In this document: piece after piece, positions 45,901 to 54,483 of the stretch
Numbering within the stretch: the first letter of the stretch is position 1
Layout: each line of letters begins with the position of its first letter
Origin: Ravibacter sp964559125
Lineage (GTDB): Bacteria; Bacteroidota; Bacteroidia; Cytophagales; Spirosomataceae
Direction of reading: 5' to 3'
Assembly (NCBI GenBank): GCA_964559125.1
Contig: CAZLGW010000012.1
Location: forward strand, 1-64,000
DNA length: 64,000 nt
Notes under the pieces: model-generated
The model's database searches: none
What the model was told of the DNA's origin: nothing
Seen by the model: only the letters and a program-made list of their open reading frames with translations
Program-made: the position numbers and the translations under genes

Positions 45901-46970
45901 TGCGCATTCGTACCCATCCAAACCAACCCTGAACGGTCGATCAGGAATGAAGTCGGAGGATTTTTGTCTTCCACCGCTTTGGGATGTACCAGTACAATAC
46001 CGGTTTTATCGTGATAGCGATACAGCGCACCATCACGCTCGAAATATTCACAGCCATCCAGGCCTGGCCGTATCCAGACGATCCCGCGCCGGCTTTGCCC
46101 CGGCATGGGCACCACCCGGTAGCGACCCGTAGCCGTGGAAAAGAAATACAGCCGCTGCCGGTCGCCCCACATCAGCTCGCCGTTGGCCCTTTGGTATAAC
46201 GCCGCCGGGAACCGCTCGGGTTGCCCGGGATCGGCATATTCGGGTGTTACAGAAGCGGGATAGCTCCTGATTTCCCCCGTAGAAGGCACCAGGCTATTGA
46301 TACCCTGACCGGTGAGCGCCCACAGGCGCCCGTCACCCGTCTCCGTAAGTCCCCACAAAGAAGCACCGCTTTCAAAACTTTTGCCCGCGACCGTGACTTT
46401 TCCTTCCCTGTCGTAAGCTACAAGGCCTTTTTCTTCATGAATCGTCCAGAATACATCTTTTGAATCGACCAACCAGGCTCCACGGAGGAAGTTTCCTTCC
46501 TGTAAAATTTTATGACGAACCCAATGATGTACTTTTTCCGATTCAGGGTCGAAACGGTCGATTTCTCCCGATTCATACTCGATCCAGATTTGCTCGTCCC
46601 TCTTTTGAATCGAGATAATGAGGTTAGAAGCAATGGTAGCCGAATCCTCATTCAGATGCTGGAAAAGCCTGAAATTCAAGCCATCGTAGCGCGCCAGCCC
46701 GTTGCGCGTCGCAATCCATATAAATCCAGCTTTATCCTGCTCTAAGCCAGAAATAAAAGATTGAGGAAGCCCGTCTTTAGTAGAAAGTATACGACCTGAC
46801 TGTCCTAAGGCGACCGGGTTGCACAATAGGATCAGTAGGAAAATTAACAGAATAGTACCATTTCTACCAGACACCGCACAAGTCTTTGAATAAGCAAAGG
46901 GTAATAGATATGTTACAAATAGCTGAGTGGACAAAGATAGCTTTTTAGGAGTGAAGTACTCCCTATTCAA
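42942..46970 (-). CDS. Hybrid two-component system sensor/regulator (HTCS), AraC output
   Basis: A 1342-residue single-protein signal system. Order: signal peptide (TILLIFLLILLCNPVALG, about 38-57; the true start may be later than 46970), two seven-bladed two-component propellers (repeated GLxxDPxGxxWIGT-like blades, e.g. IWIATRNGLARYDG, LWFGTNKGLCRLDP) to about 740, Y_Y_Y domain (YRYRLEGYDKDWIEAG), one membrane segment (WWAYALYALVAIGAVWYWL), histidine kinase (ITHDFRTPLTLILSPLEG, then GNALKF, DTGMGIP, GSGIGLALV), receiver (VEDNDELAG, SDVMMPVMDG) and AraC HTH (DLSEKMNLSRSQLHRKV to FTKCFREFYGRTPSQF). It senses a glycan fragment and probably controls the beta-helix gene downstream. Confidence 0.95.
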   Translation of the reverse strand: MNREYFTPKKLSLSTQLFVTYLLPFAYSKTCAVSGRNGTILLIFLLILLCNPVALGQSGRILSTKDGLPQSFISGLEQDKAGFIWIATRNGLARYDGLNFRLFQHLNEDSATIASNLIISIQKRDEQIWIEYESGEIDRFDPESEKVHHWVRHKILQEGNFLRGAWLVDSKDVFWTIHEEKGLVAYDREGKVTVAGKSFESGASLWGLTETGDGRLWALTGQGINSLVPSTGEIRSYPASVTPEYADPGQPERFPAALYQRANGELMWGDRQRLYFFSTATGRYRVVPMPGQSRRGIVWIRPGLDGCEYFERDGALYRYHDKTGIVLVHPKAVEDKNPPTSFLIDRSGLVWMGTNAHGIRQLDLTTPFFPSYPVQEGFAGDVMQKEFGTSIARLFEWQPDDSRFSAPGYHLRSAYDREGRLWMGLKEVVAGYDAQRKELIRLPKVPGVTSASGPGAGIKGLTFSPDGYPVVIGYNGNVLYFDTSSREWRWLLPRDFLSSRLGEELTPRDISMDRERLWITTEMDGLLIIDLETRQIRQLKHSEKDGALPTNQLLGLCTDPAAADILWIGSYNGLIRLDKKALLAQSFSLAQGLPDQTIYSLLPDRSGYLWFGTNKGLCRLDPVSYTVKVFQTRHGLPEDEFNRFHQLLLPDGRMAFGGTEGWTVFDPLALRDDRFEPAVALTGLKVNNLEAEPSDAGLLKAPVNRIDELVLPYDQNTVQLSFAGLQFNQPGDLSYRYRLEGYDKDWIEAGNNPLAVYTRIPPGHYVFRVNASNTSGQWSSHIKTLKILVRPPWWRTWWAYALYALVAIGAVWYWLRLQLTRMELRKSVELRQQEARQLHQLAEMKARFFTNITHDFRTPLTLILSPLEGLIGEQTGETQRRKLSSVKRNAEQLLTLINQLLDFSKAETGMLSVNESRGDLALFVENVAGLFREEAERREIALSFQGRLSGDYWFDAPKLERMLGNLVGNALKFTGKGGEVRILLEKETDLVVISVSDTGMGIPQESLPYIFDRYYQVGADGPQQQGSGIGLALVKELAILQNGTVEAESRLGKGSTFRLLLPYQPADALSVYKTDREPLLQNPERRTADDEDIVILLVEDNDELAGFVADSLPERYRVMKAVNGSEGLRLALEHIPDLIISDVMMPVMDGFELCREIKQHEHTRHIPLILLTARASFDSRMEGLELGADDYLSKPFHVPELNLRVHNLLERERLLRRRLQQQLSKPDEEGGGMALRGGDPFLNKLFETVEAHLEETDMGISDLSEKMNLSRSQLHRKVRAVSGLAVSELVRNYRLTRAADFLRNGFNSSESAYKAGFDSPAYFTKCFREFYGRTPSQFSRMN

Positions 46971-47017
46971 TGGAGAGCAATGGAGAGCATATGGATAGAT
47001 TTAAGCCTCCACCTTTC

Positions 47018-47461
47018 CTAGTCCACAATAACACTCCCACCCTGTTCTCTAAGCTTTTCCAGTCCCTCCTTAATCACTTTAATCTGCCCGGGGGTGTGTC
47101 CCTGCCAAACGGTTACTTCCCCGATTACTTTAAACGGATGTTCCGAACGGTAAGACATAGTCGGATTGCCTGGAAACTTTTTATCCGTTACGTTTGGATC
47201 ATCTTCTATGTCGCCGGTTGCCTCTACCAGATAAATTCTCTCCCGGCCATTACCTGAAGCAAGCTCTGCTCCCAAAACAGCCGCATTCAACGTAGCTGCT
47301 ACATACACGTGCTTAAGTTTTCTGTCTTCGTAGTTGGATTTAAAGCCTGCCCGAATAAAATCGCCTATTTTCAAATCTGCCTTTGTCCCGTGAAAATAGG
47401 TTTGGGCAAAAGGAGTCGGGATATGAAGTGTGTTCTGGTCTTCTTTTTTAATTGTGTCCAT
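47018..47461 (-). CDS. arr: Rifampin ADP-ribosyltransferase
   Basis: A 147-residue Arr-family enzyme that transfers ADP-ribose from NAD to the C23 hydroxyl of rifampin and inactivates it. The match is along the whole length: TYFHGTKADLKIGDF, FKSNYEDRKLKHVYVAATL, ERIYLVEATGDIEDDPNVTD, KKFPGNPTMSYRSEHP and GEVTVWQGH. Length is that of the family. It stands alone between the regulator above and the DJ-1 operon, on the opposite strand from the latter. Chromosomal arr homologues are common in environmental bacteria, so it need not be a recent acquisition. Confidence 0.93.
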   Translation of the reverse strand: MDTIKKEDQNTLHIPTPFAQTYFHGTKADLKIGDFIRAGFKSNYEDRKLKHVYVAATLNAAVLGAELASGNGRERIYLVEATGDIEDDPNVTDKKFPGNPTMSYRSEHPFKVIGEVTVWQGHTPGQIKVIKEGLEKLREQGGSVIVD

Positions 47462-47633
47462 AAAGCTTATTAACTAAATTATCTTAGCCATAAAGATAAT
47501 TGTCATTTTCATAGCCGCCCGGAAAAGGAATCAACCAATTTAAAATCAGAGATTATGTTACAACTCCCTTTAATCAGGCTACATCTCCCTTAAGTTTTAT
47601 CCGGAACTTTGTTATACCCAAAAAAACAGCACA

Positions 47634-48341
47634 ATGAGCACGATAAAAATCTTAATTATTGTAACCAACATCAACGCCTATGCCAGCGGCAGGCGGGAAA
47701 CGGGTTTGTGGCTGAGTGAATTGACGCATCTCTATCACGCAGCACAGGCCGAAGGCTATGAAATAACCATTGCAAGTCCTGATGGCGGCCATGTGCCTGT
47801 CGATCCTGAAAGCTTAAAGCCTTTGACGCTCGATAAAATTTCGAAGGGATATTGGCAGGATACTTCGTTTAAAGCACTACTCGAAAACAGTAAACGCCTG
47901 GCCGACGTTGCCAAAGAGGAATTTGACCTGGTGTACCTGGCCGGCGGCCATGGCACGATGTACGATTTCCCGGAGGATACCACCATGCAGGGTATCATCA
48001 GCAACCAGTATGAAAGCGGGAAAATGGTTGCGGCTATCTGTCACGGTGTAGGGGGATTACTTAACGTAAAATTATCCGACGGCCGGTACCTGATCAAAGA
48101 CAAAACGATCACCGGCTTCAACTGGTTTGAAGAGAGCCTTGCCAACAGGAAAAAAGAAGTGCCTTTTAACCTCGAAGCAGGACTGAAAGAAAGAGGCGCC
48201 GATTATAAAAAAGCTTTTATTCCGATGACGTCAAAAGTGGTGGTGGACGGCAATCTGATCACCGGGCAAAATCCGTTCAGCTCCAAAGAGATGGCGAAAG
48301 TGGTGATGCGGAAATTGAAAAAACAAAAAGGCAATCCGTAG
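47634..48341 (+). CDS. DJ-1/PfpI family class I glutamine amidotransferase-like protein
   Basis: A 235-residue protein with the nucleophile elbow AAICHGVGGLL and YLAGGHGTMYDFPED, the DJ-1/PfpI (Hsp31-like) pattern of cysteine, histidine and glutamate. Such proteins act as glyoxalases or stress chaperones. It starts an operon; the next gene begins two bases after its stop. Confidence 0.9.
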   Translation: MSTIKILIIVTNINAYASGRRETGLWLSELTHLYHAAQAEGYEITIASPDGGHVPVDPESLKPLTLDKISKGYWQDTSFKALLENSKRLADVAKEEFDLVYLAGGHGTMYDFPEDTTMQGIISNQYESGKMVAAICHGVGGLLNVKLSDGRYLIKDKTITGFNWFEESLANRKKEVPFNLEAGLKERGADYKKAFIPMTSKVVVDGNLITGQNPFSSKEMAKVVMRKLKKQKGNP

Positions 48342-48342
48342 T

Positions 48343-49281
48343 ATGCAAACGATATTGGGAGCCAACGGACAGATTGGTGAGGAACTGGCCAGAGAACTGA
48401 AACGGAGCTTTACTTCCGACATCCGGGTCGTCAGCAGGAAAGCGAAGAAAGTAAATGATACGGACACGGTATTCTCCGCCGATCTATCCATCAGGGAAAA
48501 AGCAATAAAAGCCGTGGAAGGCAGTGAGATAGCCTATTTCACATTGGGACTTCCGATGGACTCGGTATTATGGGAAACGCAATTTCCCCTGATTACCCAA
48601 AACGTGATCGAGGCCTGCAAAATCACCGAGACCAAACTGGTTTTTTTTGACAATACCTATATGTATCCGCAGGACGACCGGGTGCTAACAGAGCAGACAC
48701 CCTTCGCTCCGGTAGGAAGAAAAGGACGGATAAGGAAAGAAATGGCCGAAATGGTGTTGAAGGAAATGCAGTCGGGAGCATTGGAAGCGGTAATTTGCCG
48801 GGCTCCCGAATTTTATGGCCCTGGCAAAACGCAGAGCATTACCAACAGCCTGATTTTTGACAGGATCAAAGAGGGGAAGAAATTGAGAGTCCCCTTAAGC
48901 GCCGGTAAAAAACGGAGCCTGATCTGGACACCCGATGCCAGCCGGGCAACCGCCCTGATCGGAAATACTCCCGATGCTTTTGGTCAGACCTGGCATTTGC
49001 CGGTTGATGAAAGCCACCCTGCCTACAGCGAATTCATTACCCTGGCTGCCGAAGTATATGGCAGCGAACTACCCTACACCGTAATACCCAAACCGGTTTT
49101 TAAGCTTGGCTCGCTGTTCAGCAGACAATTGAAAGAGCTTCAGGAGTTGCTTCCAAGATATGAGCACCATAATGTGTTTGACGATACAAAATTCAGGAAG
49201 CGGTTTCCGGATTTTCAGGTAACGACTTACAGGCAGGGAATGGAGCAGATCAGGGAAGAACAACTTTCAGTACGGGAATAA
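48343..49281 (+). CDS. NAD-dependent epimerase/NmrA-like oxidoreductase
   Basis: A 312-residue Rossmann-fold protein: MQTILGANGQIGEELARELK (an ILGAxGxIG nucleotide-binding loop), DLSIREKAIKAVEGSEIAYF and VFFDNTYMYPQDDR in place of a YxxxK, with YGPGKTQ later. It belongs to the atypical short-chain dehydrogenases. Tightly coupled to the DJ-1 gene upstream (one-base gap) and followed by the AraC regulator, which probably controls all three. Confidence 0.87.
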   Translation: MQTILGANGQIGEELARELKRSFTSDIRVVSRKAKKVNDTDTVFSADLSIREKAIKAVEGSEIAYFTLGLPMDSVLWETQFPLITQNVIEACKITETKLVFFDNTYMYPQDDRVLTEQTPFAPVGRKGRIRKEMAEMVLKEMQSGALEAVICRAPEFYGPGKTQSITNSLIFDRIKEGKKLRVPLSAGKKRSLIWTPDASRATALIGNTPDAFGQTWHLPVDESHPAYSEFITLAAEVYGSELPYTVIPKPVFKLGSLFSRQLKELQELLPRYEHHNVFDDTKFRKRFPDFQVTTYRQGMEQIREEQLSVRE

Positions 49282-49297
49282 AAATAGTAATTTAGCA

Positions 49298-50233
49298 ATG
49301 TACAAACCGGAAAACCAACCTATGCGGGCTCCGTCGAAAGTGTCGTCTATCAGCGCATTGCACCAGTTTTTAGGATTGGGTAAACCTTCTAATCCGCTTA
49401 TCAGCGTGTTTAATTTTGATGAGGTAAGACTGGAACCGGAAACGATACTGAGCGCTGTCACCACGGATTTTTATGTGGTTGCCCTGAAGAAAGATTGCGC
49501 CGGTGGTAAGTGCAGATACGGTCAGCAGTATTATGATTTTGAGGAAGGGATCATGTATTTTATCGCTCCGCACCAGGTTTTGCAGTTTGAAGATGTACTG
49601 CTCAACGGCGTGAAAGGCTTTGTCCTGGTGGTGCATCCCGATTTTTTACAAGGATATTCCCTGGCATCGCAAATCAAAGGCTACGGCTATTTTGCCTATG
49701 CCAGCAATGAAGCGCTTCACCTTTCGGAAAAGGAAGAAAAATCCATCATGGACATTATAGAAAATGTCAGCCGTGAAATCGATGCCAATATGGACGCTTT
49801 CACGCAGGATTTGCTGGTTTCGAATATAGAATTACTATTGAAATATTGCGACCGTTATTACAACCGTCAGTTTCTCACAAGGAAAAAAGCCAACACCGAC
49901 TTACTCACCAGGTTTGAGGCTTTACTAGACGATTATTTCAGGCATGATCAATTGGCTGAAGAAGGTATTCCTACCGTTCAGTATGTGGCAGGAAAGCTTC
50001 ATTTAAGCCCCAATTACCTGAGTGATATGCTTCGTGTACAAACAGGACAGACTACACAGCAGCACATTCAAAACAGGGTGATAGAAAAAGCAAAGGAATT
50101 GCTGTCTACTACCGAAATGTCGGTTTCTGAAATTGCGTATCATTTAGGATTTGAACATTCGCAGTCCTTCCACCGGCTGTTCAGGAACCGTACATCCCTT
50201 TCACCGTTGGAGTTCAGGCAGTCTTTTAGCTGA
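49298..50233 (+). CDS. AraC-family transcriptional regulator
   Basis: A 311-residue protein: a cupin-like N-terminal sensor (YYDFEEGIMYFIAPHQVLQF) and a C-terminal double HTH (VAGKLHLSPNYLSDMLRVQT, EIAYHLGFEHSQSFHRLFRN, SPLEFRQSF). CAGGKCRYGQ contains two cysteines that might sense redox. It ends the DJ-1/epimerase operon. Confidence 0.92.
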   Translation: MYKPENQPMRAPSKVSSISALHQFLGLGKPSNPLISVFNFDEVRLEPETILSAVTTDFYVVALKKDCAGGKCRYGQQYYDFEEGIMYFIAPHQVLQFEDVLLNGVKGFVLVVHPDFLQGYSLASQIKGYGYFAYASNEALHLSEKEEKSIMDIIENVSREIDANMDAFTQDLLVSNIELLLKYCDRYYNRQFLTRKKANTDLLTRFEALLDDYFRHDQLAEEGIPTVQYVAGKLHLSPNYLSDMLRVQTGQTTQQHIQNRVIEKAKELLSTTEMSVSEIAYHLGFEHSQSFHRLFRNRTSLSPLEFRQSFS

Positions 50234-50258
50234 CCGTAGAGGGCTTATAAAAAAGCAA

Positions 50259-51086
50259 CTATTGCCGCGAAATAACCTCCTTCGCCTTTTCCCAGTACAC
50301 ATCCATTTCGGCCAGCGTCATCTCCCCGAGTTTCCTGCCGTCTGCTGCCGAATGTTCTTCCAGGAAATTAAACCTGCGGATAAATTTCTTATTGGCTCTT
50401 TCGAGCGCTGTCTCCGGGTTAATATCCACAAAACGGGCATAATTGACGAGGGCAAACAGCAAATCGCCGAATTCTTCCTCCGCTTTCCCGTTGTCCAGAA
50501 GCTTTCCGCCAGACGGATCTATATGCTCCTCAAATTCATTTATTTCTTCCTTTACCTTCTCCCACACGTGCGCCTTTTCCTCCCAGTCAAACCCCGCACC
50601 ACGCGCTTTCTCCTGTACCCTCATCGCTTTCACCAGGGCAGGGAGCGTTTTGGGAACTCCGGCCAGCACCGATTTACTCCCTTCTTTAAGCTTAAGCTGC
50701 TCCCAGTTCTGCTTGACCTGCTCTTCTGTCGTGACGCTGATTGTGCTTCCGCTTTCATCAGGATAAATATGGGGGTGCCGTTTAATAAGCTTATCGCAAA
50801 TCGAATTCAGAACGTCCGCAATATCGAATGTCCCCGTCTCCGAAGCGATTTTGGAATAAAAAACCATGTGGAGCATTAAATCGCCGATCTCTTTCTTTAC
50901 TTCCTGGTAGTCCTGCTCAAGAATAGCATCCGAAAGCTCGTAGGTCTCTTCTATTGTCAGGTGTCTCAGGCTTTCAAAAGTCTGCTTACGGTCCCACGGG
51001 CATTTCTCCCGCAGTTCATCCATGATCGTCAGGAGCCTGTCAAATGCCCGAAGCTGGTCCGGCCTGTTGTTTTCCGGTAGTTTCAT
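50259..51086 (-). CDS. mazG: Nucleoside triphosphate pyrophosphohydrolase MazG
   Basis: 275 residues from ATG 51086 (MKLPENNRPDQLRAFD); the frame extends to 51116 without a better start. Two MazG domains each show the EExxE...ExxD pattern: LTIEETYELSDAILEQDYQE with EIGDLMLHMVFYS, and KAEEEFGDLLFALVNYARF. It hydrolyses non-canonical NTPs. Converges with the AraC gene; the 25-base gap holds no terminator. Confidence 0.95.
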   Translation of the reverse strand: MKLPENNRPDQLRAFDRLLTIMDELREKCPWDRKQTFESLRHLTIEETYELSDAILEQDYQEVKKEIGDLMLHMVFYSKIASETGTFDIADVLNSICDKLIKRHPHIYPDESGSTISVTTEEQVKQNWEQLKLKEGSKSVLAGVPKTLPALVKAMRVQEKARGAGFDWEEKAHVWEKVKEEINEFEEHIDPSGGKLLDNGKAEEEFGDLLFALVNYARFVDINPETALERANKKFIRRFNFLEEHSAADGRKLGEMTLAEMDVYWEKAKEVISRQ

Positions 51087-51181
51087 CAAAAGACACAAAT
51101 AGTTGATTAGAAGCAATTCGATTTATAGCCACAAAAATACCGGTAATACCGGATCTGGCGCTATACATTCCTGCCTCATTT

Positions 51182-52261
51182 TCAATTTATGTCGCGAAGC
51201 ACCACATACTCAGCCAGCAATGTCCAGCAATGGGCCTCGCATTCCCAGTGCATATGAAAAAAGCGGGACCGGGCGACTTTGTACAGCCACCTGTGCTCAA
51301 CTCCGGTCAGCAATCCTGCAATAAAAAACCAGAAACCTTTAAAATCTGCGGCTGTATACTTCCCGATGTCTATAGCGGCCGGCCTGATCCCAAACCTGAG
51401 CAAAGAAGTGGAGAGTAATACCCGGTCCATAGGATGTATTTCTTTTTCGAGAAGCGACTGGCAGGTTTCAATGAGCTCCGGCTTTATTTTCTTCAGTATA
51501 AGAGGATCGAACGCAGCTACCAGCCGCGCAACGTGGTAAATAATGAGCGGAGTCCGCGGATACTGGTGGGCGCATCTGAACGGCTCCGACTTATAGCGCC
51601 CCGACTCTATCACCGAGCGGATAAACATCAGGCTATCCTGGTCGTGCTGGTTGAACGGCAGCTTATAGTGATAAAGACAGTAGAGCACATTACTGAGTAC
51701 GCAGGCATCGAGCTCAATATACATATCCTTCCCGAACCAGGTGGAATAAGCGCTCAGCTCCGAATATTCGGGGTAGGTATTCCTGATACGCCGCGTAGTA
51801 CCATTGGCATGAAAAGCCAGTTTTTCCTTCAGCCAGAAAAGCTCCTCCTCCGTAGGGGAACTGGCAAGATACACCATTGCGGTATCGTCGGCGTCGTCGG
51901 GTATCCGGAAATGATCGAAATGCCTGAGCAGGTAGCCGTTGGGAAAATGATCCGAAGGACTTGTCCTCCAGAAGTTGTAGGTTTTAAGGCCGTCCTTGTT
52001 CCGGAAATCCGGAAAGTTCGCTGCAACCTTTTCTTTTATATTCCCGAAGAGATCGACCAGGCTCCGATCGGTAAAGTACCGGCTGATCGTCTGAAGTGTA
52101 AAAACAGAAATAACAGAAAAAAAGAGATTCGTATCGGCTCGGCGGTAACCCAGCACGGAGTTGGTCCTGTAGGCAGGAAACAAACCTGGCGGGAAGTATC
52201 TCTCCCCGCCAGATTGTAAAGCAGCTATTTTTTCAAGGATTTTACCGACGGTCAAAATCAC
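51182..52261 (-). CDS. Conserved-type hypothetical protein, helical
   Basis: I do not recognise this 359-residue protein. The start is GTG at 52261, whose GTGA overlaps the stop of the lipoprotein gene upstream. Helical, with a YTADFKGFWFFIAG segment and many aromatic residues; the repeated pattern (DTAMVYLASSPTEEELFWLK, YIELDACVLSNVLYCLYHYK, HCWTLLAEYVVLRD) recalls a prenyltransferase- or squalene-cyclase-like toroid, but this is only a shape guess. No signal peptide. Confidence 0.75.
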   Translation of the reverse strand: MILTVGKILEKIAALQSGGERYFPPGLFPAYRTNSVLGYRRADTNLFFSVISVFTLQTISRYFTDRSLVDLFGNIKEKVAANFPDFRNKDGLKTYNFWRTSPSDHFPNGYLLRHFDHFRIPDDADDTAMVYLASSPTEEELFWLKEKLAFHANGTTRRIRNTYPEYSELSAYSTWFGKDMYIELDACVLSNVLYCLYHYKLPFNQHDQDSLMFIRSVIESGRYKSEPFRCAHQYPRTPLIIYHVARLVAAFDPLILKKIKPELIETCQSLLEKEIHPMDRVLLSTSLLRFGIRPAAIDIGKYTAADFKGFWFFIAGLLTGVEHRWLYKVARSRFFHMHWECEAHCWTLLAEYVVLRDIN

Positions 52262-53136
52262 ATCTGTTTTTTCAGTTCAAGATATTCGATCCGGTTGATC
52301 CCCTGGGTTTCGTTAGTGATCTGAACGACAACCGCTATCCGGGGAGCGTCTTCAACTCCCCTGAGTAATTTATTACCCACAGCTTTTATTGTGATCTTGT
52401 CCCTGCTTACTTCTTCCTGAACAGTCATGTCAATCGCTATTGAGCGGTTCCCTACCCTTTTGGCATCGTGAAGGACATAGTTATTGATCAATTCCGCTAT
52501 TGACCCCTGATTATATTTATCCCGTATTTTATAATCGATGGAAAAAGTCGTACTATTATTAGCAGTTACAGACCAGTCATGAAAAGCTGTTTTAGCGTCT
52601 TCAGGCAACTCAGTTCTATAATTGCCGGCATACTCGAAATCACTAGCCGACGGATCGGTATCCAGGAGATTGGTGATCTTCTGGAAGCTGACCTGATCTG
52701 AGCTGCGAACAGCTTTATTATCACTTCCTATATAATCAATTGAAACATCAATAGCAGCCGAACCGTCCTCCCTTTTCACCAGATACCCGTTTCCGCTAAG
52801 CTTTACAGCCGTATTGCCCGAAACGGCCGATTCGTTGATCGTAAAAGCTGAATCACCTGTAATTACCACATTCTCAAGAAAATAAACTTCCCTTTTGCGA
52901 GAAACCGTACCCTGGCTACCCAGCTTGTAGCTATCATCGAGATAGTAGCCGATCCCCAAACGGTTATTGGCTTTTCGCGTTACAACCCAGACATAGAACG
53001 AATTCCGGTTATCTTTCGTAGGGTTGGCGTAATAGGTACCAACGAATTGATCCGCCCGGTTAACTCCTATTTCAGAATTTTTATCCTTACAGGAGCCGAC
53101 TACCAGTACCAGGAGTAGAAAAAACAGCTTTTTCAT
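52258..53136 (-). CDS. Hypothetical lipoprotein
   Basis: 292 residues from ATG 53136 (MKKLFFLLLVLVVGSCKDKN, lipobox GSC). The rest is beta-rich, with two similar halves (FVGTYYANPTKDNRNSFYVW and YAGNYRTELPEDAKTAFHDW), i.e. a duplicated domain of about 130 residues. No enzyme motif. Translationally coupled to the following 359-residue gene through a GTGA overlap. Confidence 0.8.
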   Translation of the reverse strand: MKKLFFLLLVLVVGSCKDKNSEIGVNRADQFVGTYYANPTKDNRNSFYVWVVTRKANNRLGIGYYLDDSYKLGSQGTVSRKREVYFLENVVITGDSAFTINESAVSGNTAVKLSGNGYLVKREDGSAAIDVSIDYIGSDNKAVRSSDQVSFQKITNLLDTDPSASDFEYAGNYRTELPEDAKTAFHDWSVTANNSTTFSIDYKIRDKYNQGSIAELINNYVLHDAKRVGNRSIAIDMTVQEEVSRDKITIKAVGNKLLRGVEDAPRIAVVVQITNETQGINRIEYLELKKQM

Positions 53137-53315
53137 TTGTATAAAATTGTTAAATGACTGATTACGGTCCCGCTCCGGCTTTCGCAACTATACCCCCTCC
53201 TTTGTTCGTGGGCGCCCGCAGGTTGAGATCATTAAAAAAATGTGCCAGTACGATAACCGATTTTATAGGTATATTGTCGGCCGTACGATGTCAGCCAAAT
53301 TATAAGTCTAATGCT

Positions 53316-54455
53316 ATGAAATTCGCAACGAGAGCTATCCATGCCGGCTATGAGCCGGATCCTGCTACAGGGGCTGTGATGCCCCCGATCTTTCAGACCT
53401 CTACCTACGCCCAGAAAAGCCCGGGGGCTCACACGGGATATGAATATTCGAGAATGCAAAACCCCACGAGAGATGTCCTGCAGGCTGCGCTCGCAGACCT
53501 GGAAAACGGGAGATCCGCCTTCTGCTACTCCAGCGGGATGGCTGCCGTTGATGCAGTTCTGAAGCTCCTTCGCCCGGGCGACGAGGTAATTGCCTCGCTG
53601 GATCTGTACGGGGGTACCTTCCGTATGATGAAACAGATCTTTGAACCTTACGGGATCGGCTTTCATTTCGTAGATCTTAAAAATGCCGATGCTTTCGAAA
53701 GGAGCATCACCCCCGCCACCCGGCTGGTATGGATGGAAACGCCTTCCAACCCGCTCCTGCGCCTTACCGATATCGGGCTTATAAGCGCTATCGCCAAAAA
53801 AAACGGGCTTATAAGCGTAGTAGACAGCACTTTCGCTTCTCCGTTTCTCTGTAACCCGCTTAACCTGGGAGCGGATGTCGTCATGCATTCCGTAACCAAA
53901 TACCTGGGCGGGCATTCAGACGTCATTATGGGCGCATTGATCGTCAATGACGAAGAACTGGCCGCACAGTTCTTATTCCAGCAGAAAGCCACCGGCGCCG
54001 TCCCCGGCCCGCAGGACTGTTTCCTGGTGCTGAGGGGCCTGAAAACACTCCACCTGAGAATGAAGCAGCACTGCGAAAATGCCCTGCAGGTAGCCCAATG
54101 GCTTGAAAATCACGCTAACGTAGAAAGAGTATATTACCCCGGTCTCACATCTCACCCCGAACATAAGCTGGCCGCCAGGCAGATGCGCGGATTCGGGGGA
54201 ATGGTCTCGTTCGATCTGGCCGGAGAGAATGCTGCCGATGCTATTGCCGCTATGGAGCGCCTGCGCCTTGTTACTGTCGGCGAATCTCTCGGGGGAGTCG
54301 AATCTCTCTGCGCCTATCCGCCTAAAATGAGCCATGCCAGCTATTCAAAAGAGGAAAGAGAGAAAATGGGTGTTAAGGATACGCTGATACGGTTAAGCGT
54401 GGGAGTGGAAGATATCGATGATATTATAGACGATCTCAGCCAGGCCATTGGTTAG
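53316..54455 (+). CDS. Cystathionine gamma-synthase-type trans-sulfuration enzyme
   Basis: 379 residues from ATG 53316; an earlier in-frame ATG at 53154 gives a tail with no match. PLP-dependent Cys/Met metabolism family: MKFATRAIHAGYEPDP, YEYSRMQNPTRDVLQ, FCYSSGMAAVDAVL, DLYGGTFRMMKQIF, METPSNPLLRLTD and the PLP-lysine motif SVTKYLGGHSDVIMG. It makes or breaks cystathionine; family members cannot be separated from sequence alone. Next gene 28 bases downstream. Confidence 0.9.
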   Translation: MKFATRAIHAGYEPDPATGAVMPPIFQTSTYAQKSPGAHTGYEYSRMQNPTRDVLQAALADLENGRSAFCYSSGMAAVDAVLKLLRPGDEVIASLDLYGGTFRMMKQIFEPYGIGFHFVDLKNADAFERSITPATRLVWMETPSNPLLRLTDIGLISAIAKKNGLISVVDSTFASPFLCNPLNLGADVVMHSVTKYLGGHSDVIMGALIVNDEELAAQFLFQQKATGAVPGPQDCFLVLRGLKTLHLRMKQHCENALQVAQWLENHANVERVYYPGLTSHPEHKLAARQMRGFGGMVSFDLAGENAADAIAAMERLRLVTVGESLGGVESLCAYPPKMSHASYSKEEREKMGVKDTLIRLSVGVEDIDDIIDDLSQAIG

Positions 54456-54483
54456 TTTTGCTGGATAAAGCTGTTTTACGGCG

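Noticed and set aside
51434..52219. 261-residue open frame on the plus strand
   Set aside because: Antisense to the 359-residue hypothetical gene coupled to the lipoprotein gene by GTGA; the minus-strand gene is better supported.
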